A stretch of 55,319 nucleotides of DNA from Segetibacter sp. (lineage in GTDB: Bacteria; Bacteroidota; Bacteroidia; Chitinophagales; Chitinophagaceae). The stretch lies in assembly GCA_028288485.1 (NCBI GenBank), contig JAQBNO010000055.1, positions 1-55,319 on the forward strand, read 5' to 3'. Positions 47,522 to 55,319 of this stretch are shown one piece after another; position 1 is the first letter of the stretch, and every line of letters starts with the position of its first letter. Under the pieces are notes generated by a model. It was not told the origin of the DNA, searched no databases, and saw only the letters and a list, made by a program, of their open reading frames with translations. A program made the translations under genes and the position numbers.

Positions 47522-48553
47522 ATGAAACGAATTTTTTTAATATCTTTTATTTTGCTCTCTGTACTTACTGGTTGTAATAAAGATTGGGAGTTTCCTGATT
47601 ACAAATACTCAACCGTGTATTTCCCATATCAGTCGCCTGTAAGAACGCTTATACTAGGGGAGGATATAATCGATAACACATTGGATAACCAGCGTAAGTT
47701 TTTGATAATGGCTACTATGGGCGGGGTTTACGAAAACAAAAAAGACATTACACTTACCGTAGGAGTAGATAACACGCTTACACAGAAGCTGAAATTTGGT
47801 TCTGCAAATGGACAAGAGGTTGTTGCGATGCCTGCCAACTATTACACTTTGCCGCAAGACATGACTATTAGAATTCCTCCGGGAAAAGTAATGGGTGGTC
47901 TTGAAGTTCAACTAACCGATGCATTTTTTGCTGATCCCCGGTCTATAAAAAATACTTTTGTTATTCCACTGAAAATTAATTCGGTCACAAATGCCGATTC
48001 TGTTCTTAGGGGTACAAGTGCCAAAACATCTCCTGATCCCCGCGTGTCAGGCGACTGGGGGGTAGCACCAAAGGACTATGTTCTTTATGCAGTTAAATAC
48101 GTCAACCCATACCATGGTGTCTATCTCCGCAGGGGAGTTGATGAAGTAAAGGGTAGTGGCGGCAATACAACATTAGACACGACGGTAGTTTACCATAATG
48201 CTTATGTAGAAAAAGATGAAGTCGTAAGTCTGTTTACAAAGTCTTTGACGCAAGATACAATGTCGTTGAACGCTAAAAACAGGGGCAATATCAATGCGCC
48301 CTTCCAGTTTGTGTTGAATTTCGACAATAGTGGCAAATGCACCGTTTCGGGGCCTGCATCCGCTACATATACAGTTGCGGGCGACGGACAGTTTGTAAAA
48401 AAAGGCGACATGTGGGGAAATGAAAAAAGAGACGTGTTGTATTTGAAATATAAAGTCGATTTTGGAGCGACTACTCACAATCTTACTGATACTTTAGTGC
48501 TGCGTGACCGGGGAGTTAAGTTTGAAACGTTTTCGCCTGTTATTGTCAATTAG
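47522..48553 (+). CDS. Surface lipoprotein, DUF1735/DUF4361-like (SGBP-type)
   Basis: 343 residues from the ATG at 47522, chosen for the lipobox in KRIFLISFILLSVLTGC; the earlier frame opening at 47483 overlaps susD. The N-terminal part (about 35-160) resembles DUF1735 (VYFPYQSPVRTLILGED, DITLTVGVDN, IRIPPGKVMGGLEVQL), and the C-terminal part resembles DUF4361 (YHGVYLRRGVDEVKG ... VLYLKYKVDF). This arrangement is common directly after SusCD in xylan and related PULs, where such lipoproteins act as surface glycan-binding proteins. Third gene of the operon. Confidence 0.8.
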   Translation: MKRIFLISFILLSVLTGCNKDWEFPDYKYSTVYFPYQSPVRTLILGEDIIDNTLDNQRKFLIMATMGGVYENKKDITLTVGVDNTLTQKLKFGSANGQEVVAMPANYYTLPQDMTIRIPPGKVMGGLEVQLTDAFFADPRSIKNTFVIPLKINSVTNADSVLRGTSAKTSPDPRVSGDWGVAPKDYVLYAVKYVNPYHGVYLRRGVDEVKGSGGNTTLDTTVVYHNAYVEKDEVVSLFTKSLTQDTMSLNAKNRGNINAPFQFVLNFDNSGKCTVSGPASATYTVAGDGQFVKKGDMWGNEKRDVLYLKYKVDFGATTHNLTDTLVLRDRGVKFETFSPVIVN

Positions 48554-48696
48554 GAAAATTGATCAAATTTGCAGACGGTTTCCTTTTATGTAAAGCAAAA
48601 AAAGCGAGTATTTTTTAACAGGCGGAACTACTACTACTATCGGGTGTACTAAGGAACATGAAGTTATTTTTGTTTCCGGCGGTAGAATGTACGTTC

Positions 48697-48730
48697 GGTA
48701 TCGTTGCCACGCTCGCTTGTACTGTACCGC
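48697..48730 (-). repeat. REP-like element copy, variant
   Basis: TCGTTGCCACGCTCGCTTGT then ACTGTACCGC; reverse complement matches 14501-14530. Confidence 0.75.
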
Positions 48731-48787
48731 TTTATTCACCGCTGCCACCTGGTGCCGTGGGCGTAGTTGAAGGGTACCTGGGCCTGC

Positions 48788-48826
48788 AGGAGTGTACGCT
48801 GAGCGTAGTCGAAGGGCACACTCCTA
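48788..48826. repeat. Hairpin with CTGAGCGTAGTCGAAGGG loop
   Basis: AGGAGTGT and ACACTCCT arms surround a copy of the CTGAGCGTAGTCGAAGGG repeat; a second, partial unit (GTAGTTGAAGGGTAC) precedes it. Confidence 0.7.
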
Positions 48827-49037
48827 CAGCAACAAGCAAATTGATAAGTTCTTTTTGGTTGGTCTTCAAGCCCCTTTAGGCCCGCCCGTGCCGCGTCCGA
48901 TGAGGGTTTGGGGTTACACTTAAACAAAAATGTCTCACATACAAGTAAGCGTTAAAAGGTGTCCGCTGTTTCTACAGCGGACTTTTAATTGATTGCCGCG
49001 CAGAAGGTGGCATGAAAATCACGGTAAAGGCTTTTAA

Positions 49038-51512
49038 ATGAAACAAATATTTTCCTTTTTACTCTTTATAGCAACCGCCGGCTATTCACAAAATAAGCAG
49101 GCCTTAAAACTTTGGTATAACAAGCCTTCCGGCAGAACCTGGGAGAACGCCTTGCCAATCGGGAATGGAAGGCTCGGTGCAATGGTTTATGGGAATGTTG
49201 AAAAAGAAACCATCCAGTTAAACGAACATACGGTTTGGAGCGGCAGCCCCAACCGCAATGATAATCCTGTGTCGCTGGATTCATTACCCGTAATAAGAAA
49301 ACTAATATTTGATGGTCGGCAAAAAGATGCGGAAAGAATTGCAAACAGGGCTATCATAACAAAAAAATCGCATGGTCAAAAATTTGAGCCTGTCGGTAAT
49401 TTGCAATTGGCGTTTGATGGGCACGAAGGGTTTTCAAACTATTATAGGGAATTGGATATTGAAAAAGCGGTAACCAAAACATCTTATACGGTTGGCGAAG
49501 TAACGTATACCCGCGAAGCTTTTGCTTCTTTCCCCGACCGTGTAATTGTTATGCGATTAACAGCCAGCAAGCCTGGTAAAATTTCTTTTATTGCATCTTT
49601 TACCACTCCTCAAAAAAGAGCAACGATTAAAACAACGCAGGGCGCTATTGGGGCGAAGGAGTTAACGATCTTTGGAACAACCTCTGACCACGAGACGGTC
49701 AAAGGAATGTTGAATTATAAAGGTATCGTGCGCATAAAGCCGGAGGCCGGTATGCTTACGGCAACCGATACTTCGCTTACCATTAAAAATGCAAATGCGG
49801 CGACGATTTATATTTCAATAGCTACCAACTTCAATAACTACAACGACATCAGTGGTGATGAAAACGAAAGGGCCGCTGGTTATATAGATAAAGCTTATCC
49901 AAAATCCTTTACCGCAATCTTACCGCTCCACATCGCTGCTTATCAAAAATACTTTAACCGGGTAAAATTGGATCTCGGACGAACAGGTGCAGCTAATCTT
50001 CCCACCGATGAACGATTGAAGAATTTTAATTCTGTAAGTGATCCTGATCTTGTAACGCTATACTACCAATTCGGGCGGTACCTGCTGATTTCGTCTTCCC
50101 AACCAGGTGGCCAGCCAGCCAACCTCCAGGGAATCTGGAATGATAAAATAAATCCGCCGTGGGATAGCAAGTACACTATCAACATCAACACCGAGATGAA
50201 CTATTGGCCGGCTGAAAAAACCAACTTACCGGAATTGCACGAGCCATTCTTTCAGCTGGTAAAGGATTTGTCAGTTACCGGTCAACAAACAGCCAAAGAT
50301 ATGTACGGGGCCAGGGGATGGGCTGCGCATCATAATACGGATATCTGGCGTACTACCGGTGCTGTCGATGGCGCTACATGGGGCATATGGAGTGCAGCAG
50401 GCGGATGGACAAGCCAACATCTTTGGGAACACTATCTTTATAGCGGTGATAAAAATTTCCTCGCATCCATTTACCCGATATTAAAGGGAGCGTCTACTTT
50501 TTATGTTGATTTCCTGGTGGAGCATCCCTCGAAAAAATGGCTGGTAATCAACCCCGACATGTCGCCGGAAAATGCACCAAAAGCGCATCAGAATTCTTCA
50601 CTCGATGCTGGTACTACAATGACTAACCAGATTGTTTTTGAGATCTTCAGTACAACTATAAAAGCAGCGGAAATTTTGAAAAAAGACGCAGCATTTATTG
50701 ATACCCTGGAACAAATGCGCAAACGGTTGCCTCCAATGCAGATTGGCCAGCACGGTCAATTGCAGGAGTGGCTTGATGATATTGATGACCCAAACGACAA
50801 GCACCGTCATATTTCTCACCTATACGGTTTATTTCCCTCTAACCAGATCTCTCCGTATCGCACACCTGCATTACACAGTGCAGCAAAGAACACACTTATT
50901 CACCGTGGCGACATATCCACAGGATGGAGCATGGGCTGGAAGGTAAATTGGTGGGCAAGAATGCTGGATGGCGACCACGCTTACAAACTCATTCAAAACC
51001 AGCTAACACCTGTCGGAAGCAACGAGGGAGGTGGCGGCACATATAACAACCTGTTCGATGCACATGCGCCTTTCCAGATTGACGGCAACTTTGGTTGCAC
51101 TTCAGGGATTACCGAGATGCTGATGCAAAGTGCGGATGGTACGCTTCATTTACTTCCTGCTCTTCCCGGCGTTTGGCGAGGCGGTGGCAGCATTGCCGGC
51201 CTGCGTGCAAGGGGCGGTTTTGAATTGATAAGCATGCAATGGAAAGATGCCAAACTGGTAAAAGCTGTTATAAGATCCACCCTTGGTGGTAATCTTCGTC
51301 TGCGGGTTCCAAATGAAATGAAGTTAAATAATCGAAGTAAGTTAAAAGAAGCTATTGGTGAAAACACAAATTCATTTTATCAGACCGAGGTAACGCCAAC
51401 GCCTGTTATTTCTGAAAAAGCCGTTATCACTTCGCCCGGTTTGAAGCAGACTTTTGTTTATGACATTTCAACTAAACCTGGGCAGGTGATTATCCTCGTT
51501 TCCAACCAATGA
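49038..51512 (+). CDS. GH95 family glycosidase (alpha-L-fucosidase / alpha-L-galactosidase)
   Basis: 824 residues with signal peptide ([18 protein letters not shown]). GH95 layout: N-terminal beta domain ([29 protein letters not shown]), then an (alpha/alpha)6 barrel and a C-terminal beta domain. By comparison with AfcA the catalytic acid is E511 in SPENAP, the base D682 in IDGNFG, with the assisting Asn pair in [12 protein letters not shown] (about 384-388). GH95 enzymes invert alpha-1,2-L-fucosides; some act on alpha-L-galactosides, including in Bacteroides complex-xylan loci. Next to xylan genes, removal of terminal L-galactose or fucose from glucuronoarabinoxylan is a reasonable guess. 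Confidence 0.93.
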   Translation: MKQIFSFLLFIATAGYSQNKQALKLWYNKPSGRTWENALPIGNGRLGAMVYGNVEKETIQLNEHTVWSGSPNRNDNPVSLDSLPVIRKLIFDGRQKDAERIANRAIITKKSHGQKFEPVGNLQLAFDGHEGFSNYYRELDIEKAVTKTSYTVGEVTYTREAFASFPDRVIVMRLTASKPGKISFIASFTTPQKRATIKTTQGAIGAKELTIFGTTSDHETVKGMLNYKGIVRIKPEAGMLTATDTSLTIKNANAATIYISIATNFNNYNDISGDENERAAGYIDKAYPKSFTAILPLHIAAYQKYFNRVKLDLGRTGAANLPTDERLKNFNSVSDPDLVTLYYQFGRYLLISSSQPGGQPANLQGIWNDKINPPWDSKYTININTEMNYWPAEKTNLPELHEPFFQLVKDLSVTGQQTAKDMYGARGWAAHHNTDIWRTTGAVDGATWGIWSAAGGWTSQHLWEHYLYSGDKNFLASIYPILKGASTFYVDFLVEHPSKKWLVINPDMSPENAPKAHQNSSLDAGTTMTNQIVFEIFSTTIKAAEILKKDAAFIDTLEQMRKRLPPMQIGQHGQLQEWLDDIDDPNDKHRHISHLYGLFPSNQISPYRTPALHSAAKNTLIHRGDISTGWSMGWKVNWWARMLDGDHAYKLIQNQLTPVGSNEGGGGTYNNLFDAHAPFQIDGNFGCTSGITEMLMQSADGTLHLLPALPGVWRGGGSIAGLRARGGFELISMQWKDAKLVKAVIRSTLGGNLRLRVPNEMKLNNRSKLKEAIGENTNSFYQTEVTPTPVISEKAVITSPGLKQTFVYDISTKPGQVIILVSNQ

Positions 51513-51578
51513 CGTATTAAAAATACAGGTTGGTGAAATGGAATTATACTTTATGATAAAAGCTGAATAGCACCATTG

Positions 51579-51606
51579 CCGATGAACGGATTGCGACGCA
51601 ACGATG
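51579..51606 (+). repeat. REP-like element copy
   Basis: GATGAACGGATTGCGACGCA then ACGATG; close match to the reverse complement of 5661-5689. Lies between GH95 and the esterase. Confidence 0.8.
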
Positions 51607-51750
51607 TTGCCCGGAGAACGAAAGTTGGTATCAAAAAAAATAATATTATCGCCTGATGTTGTATGAAACCTGGCATAGGACTGACCCATAAAAGTAAAAA
51701 ACCTTGTGTAAGTGCTTTTGATGACACTGCAGAAAGAAACAGTTTTTTAA

Positions 51751-52620
<870 letters not shown>

Positions 52621-52802
52621 TTTTTTGCAACACGGGTAGCACCTATAAAGTTTTGTGTTCACATTAGAGATTATGTAGTTTGAGTTTCTGCATAAAGGAA
52701 AAATCACCCGATGTTGAGGGTAGAAAGAGCTAATGGTACAGTAACGAAGAACATTCTTTCCACTCCCTGAGAATGTAAACGACAAAGACCTAAATAAATA
52801 AA

Positions 52803-54788
52803 ATGAATTGTAAATATTACCGGGTTATTGGGCTATTCACTTTACTATCATTGAATGTATTAGTTGTACTTGGTCAAAAAGACCCGGTCGATTCCTCCGT
52901 GTATTACAACCGGGTAAAAACCTATGTCAACCCGGTATTGCCAGGCGACCATCCCGACCCGACGTTGTTGAAAGTAGGTGACGATTTTTATCATTGTGGT
53001 TCTTCTTTCCATTTTAATCCGTACTTGCCAATCTATCATTCTAAAGATTTGGTACACTGGGAAATTATCAGCAGGGTAGTGCCGGCGGCAAAAGCAGGTT
53101 TCGTTACAGACAGGCCCTCAGCCGGCATCTGGCAGGGAGCCATTACCTACTTTTATGATTCTTACTGGATTTACTTTTCTGCTAACGGGCAATGGTTTTG
53201 TAAAGCAGCTTCGCCAAAAGGTCCCTGGTCAGATCCGGTACAGGTAAAAGGCAATCCTACAACAGGACCCCTTGGTTATGACAACTCTATTTTCGTGGAT
53301 GATGATGGTAAGCCGTATATGGTGATAAAGAACGGTCAGAAAACAAACCGCGTGCAGGCGCTTGGCAGAGACGGCCAATTAACTGACACCGTTATTGATC
53401 TTGACTGGATCAATGCAAAGCTGCAATACAGTTGGGCTGAAGGCCCGGTAATGGGCAAACGCAATGGCTTCTACTATTATTACCCGGCTGGCGATGTTAC
53501 GGGTGGACAATATGTATTAAGGGGCACAGCGCTAACAGCCGATTCAACTAAATGGGAAAGACTGGGAGATTTTTTCAAGCCAATTACTGATCCTAAAGTT
53601 GGTTTCCGCCGGCCTAACCACATTGCAGCTCCTGTTCAACTCGCCGATGGAACGTGGTGGACAATCGGGCAGAGTTACGAAAGAGTTGGAGACGACGATT
53701 GGTATGGCACCGGCCGCCAAACCGGATTGTACCAGGTGCTCTGGGAAGGTGACCGCCCGTGGGGAATGGCGCCCACCACTGCACCGGTAGAACGACCAAA
53801 ACTTTCGCAGTCCGGTATTTTGTGGCGCAGCGTTCAATCCGATTATTTTGATACCGGTTCACTCAGCTTAAACTGGCATTTTTTAAACAAAAAAGCAGCT
53901 ACACAATATTCTCTCACCGCCAAAAACGGGTGGCTACGCCTTCTGCCTGACACAGCCCGGGCACATTTGGTACAAAAAGAAACCGATCACTACTACTCTG
54001 CAGTTACAAAGGTTGAGGTTGATGCAACCGACACTGCGAAGGCGGGCCTTTACCTCACCAACGGAAACCAGCGGGTAAATGTGCAGCTTTACAGTGGCTT
54101 CGACAATGGTAAAAAGATCATCTTTAAACACGACAGCACTACACGCAGCATTCCCAATACATTTGGCAAGACGGTATGGTTAAAAATTGAAAGAGACGAA
54201 CACCGGTTAACCGCTTATGCCAGCGCAAATGGAATGAAATGGGTACCGGTAGGAGCTCCTGTTATTGCTACTAACTTAGATAAGGTGCACCCCAATTACA
54301 ACTCCTGGGTGGGAACGAGTATCGGTTTGTTTGCGGAAGGTAAACCAGCTGATTTTGACTTCTTTGTTTGTAAAGATGGTTTGTCGTCTCTTCCGGCTGC
54401 CGGTTACAGCAATTACTTTGGTGTAGAAAAAGTGTTGCAGCCACCTGGAAAAGTTGTTACCAACACTTCCGCAAAAGGTGGATGGTTTATGATTTCAGGG
54501 GTCGAGTTGGGAAGGGACAAAAGAAAGGCTCTGCAGGTAGAGGTGATGGCTTCTTCAAAGGCAAGCGGACAGCTAGAAATATGGCTCGATGATTTGACGA
54601 ATGAAAATGGAAAACTAATAGCAACAATACCTGTAGCTGCAACAGGTGGAGCAACTAACTTTAAGGCTTTCACAAAAGCTTTGAAAAATGTTTCAGGTCA
54701 TCACGATGTGTTTGTGAAATTTCCGAAAGGTGCTTCACATGCATTGTTTATTAAGAGCATACGATTTAGTAATGTTACAAAAGAGTAA
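52803..54788 (+). CDS. GH43 beta-xylosidase/arabinofuranosidase with C-terminal CBM6-like domain
   Basis: 661 residues, signal peptide (YRVIGLFTLLSLNVLVVLGQ). GH43 propeller at about 35-330: base D52 in GDHPDP, D160 in YDNSIFVDDDG, acid E213 in WAEGP. A beta-sandwich of the XynB_C2 type follows (about 345-525, with AGLYLTNGNQRVNVQLYSGF), then a CBM6-like domain (about 535-655: GGWFMISGVELGRDKRKALQ, SGHHDVFVKFPKGASHALFI). The GH43-C2-CBM6 layout is typical of enzymes acting on arabinoxylan side chains or xylo-oligosaccharides. Last enzyme of the PUL; the long inverted repeat begins about 90 bases later. Confidence 0.93.
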   Translation: MNCKYYRVIGLFTLLSLNVLVVLGQKDPVDSSVYYNRVKTYVNPVLPGDHPDPTLLKVGDDFYHCGSSFHFNPYLPIYHSKDLVHWEIISRVVPAAKAGFVTDRPSAGIWQGAITYFYDSYWIYFSANGQWFCKAASPKGPWSDPVQVKGNPTTGPLGYDNSIFVDDDGKPYMVIKNGQKTNRVQALGRDGQLTDTVIDLDWINAKLQYSWAEGPVMGKRNGFYYYYPAGDVTGGQYVLRGTALTADSTKWERLGDFFKPITDPKVGFRRPNHIAAPVQLADGTWWTIGQSYERVGDDDWYGTGRQTGLYQVLWEGDRPWGMAPTTAPVERPKLSQSGILWRSVQSDYFDTGSLSLNWHFLNKKAATQYSLTAKNGWLRLLPDTARAHLVQKETDHYYSAVTKVEVDATDTAKAGLYLTNGNQRVNVQLYSGFDNGKKIIFKHDSTTRSIPNTFGKTVWLKIERDEHRLTAYASANGMKWVPVGAPVIATNLDKVHPNYNSWVGTSIGLFAEGKPADFDFFVCKDGLSSLPAAGYSNYFGVEKVLQPPGKVVTNTSAKGGWFMISGVELGRDKRKALQVEVMASSKASGQLEIWLDDLTNENGKLIATIPVAATGGATNFKAFTKALKNVSGHHDVFVKFPKGASHALFIKSIRFSNVTKE

Positions 54789-54879
54789 TCTACAATAAAC
54801 ATTGTTGACTTAAGGTGTTATTTACTGTTGGCACATTCGGTGGTAAACTTAGTCTAGACTTGTTTATGCTTTACTTTTG

Positions 54880-55319
54880 GTGTTTTGCTTTTCTTTTTTT
54901 CTTGATCCCAGAAACAAAAAAATCAAGACCTTATAGAAAAGGCTAAAAATTAGCGGGACAAGCTAAAATGAATTGAAATCGACCACACCCGTAGAATAAA
55001 AAATAGTGGTCAAATAAGCCACAACGGGAGAATATAACCGGGCTTTTGGAGGACTTACAGGCAAAGGACATAAAGAAGCTTTGGTAACATCTATTTCATT
55101 TCTTAACGCCTTTTCTATGGGGTCGGATGGGGAAGCAACATGTTTGTTTTTAACTGAACGGGGTGAATATCCTGTTCTGTTTGATAAGTATACAATGGAA
55201 CAGGCATAAAAAACAAATGCTGAAGCCACAGTAGCAATAAAGCTTAATCAATGAACAATGAAAGAAACCGGATGTAATCGTTCCTTTCTTGAATTTTCTT
55301 TGGTTACTTTCTGTGTTCA
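54880..55319 (+). repeat. Long inverted repeat, right copy (runs off window)
   Basis: Inverted homologue of 26275-26680. Contains AAAAGGCTAAAA, CTTTTGGAGGACTTACA, TTTCATTTCTTAACGCC and GAATTTTCTTTGGTTACTTT in order. An open stretch (KEALVTSISFLNAFSMGSDG ... FDKYTMEQA, ending about 55209) may be a gene remnant. Copy continues beyond the window end. Confidence 0.8.

Larger units (their letters stand above)
48554..49037. other. Intergenic, repeat-rich
   Basis: No gene supported. Contains the inverted REP-like copy (48697-48730) and a hairpin (48788-48826) whose loop is the CTGAGCGTAGTCGAAGGG repeat. GH95 begins at its end and may have its own promoter. Confidence 0.55.

Overview
The window looks like a chromosomal segment of a Bacteroidota bacterium, most likely family Chitinophagaceae. 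The evidence is three SusC/SusD outer-membrane pairs, a periplasm-to-DNA hybrid two-component regulator (HTCS), SPII lipoproteins, weak Shine-Dalgarno signals and many A/T-rich intergenic repeats. No rRNA, tRNA or CRISPR array was seen.

Layout. (1) 0-6.5 kb is a decayed stretch: an Omp85/BamA-type barrel pseudogene, a small two-TM protein with a probable frameshift, a lone CheY-like receiver, a double-module GH43 enzyme and a pentapeptide-repeat pseudogene. (2) 6.6-14.2 kb, minus strand, is a heavy-metal efflux operon: DUF6660-like Cys/His protein, CzcA, CzcC (TolC), a truncated S23-type four-helix-bundle ORF, CzcB and an isoprenylcysteine-methyltransferase-like membrane protein. A short repeat (units like TAATTGGTAATTGG) has entered its coding sequences. 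(3) 14.8-18 kb is an Oar-type TonB-dependent receptor with no SusD. (4) 18.5-24.6 kb, minus strand, holds a DUF2200 protein, a Na/Pi-cotransporter remnant and a SusC/SusD operon with a clear terminator. (5) 25-27.7 kb carries a Tat-exported glycosylasparaginase and CutC. (6) 28.3-54.8 kb is a large polysaccharide utilization locus (PUL): two convergent GH10 xylanases, an HTCS regulator, two SusC/SusD pairs with a DUF1735/DUF4361-like surface lipoprotein, then GH95, CE6-type esterase and GH43 with a C-terminal CBM6-like domain.

How the PUL should work (inference from families). GH10 enzymes cut the xylan backbone; the SusCD pairs bind and import oligosaccharides; the esterase removes acetyl groups; GH43 removes arabinose or xylose; GH95 removes L-fucose or L-galactose side groups. 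The HTCS senses an oligosaccharide through its periplasmic propellers and activates transcription through its AraC domain. The set fits a complex, decorated and acetylated glucuronoarabinoxylan.

Beyond ordinary annotation, the most interesting signals are: an imperfect palindrome CATTTGTT-N11-AACAAATG at several positions in the PUL that could be the HTCS operator; a pair of ~0.4-kb inverted repeats at about 26.3 and 54.9 kb that bracket the PUL; at least 13 copies of a short REP-like intergenic element with core GTGCGACGCAACGATG; repeat-derived peptide segments in the efflux proteins; and fragments of dead PUL genes (PKD protein, GH43 C-terminal domain) on either side of the first GH10 gene.
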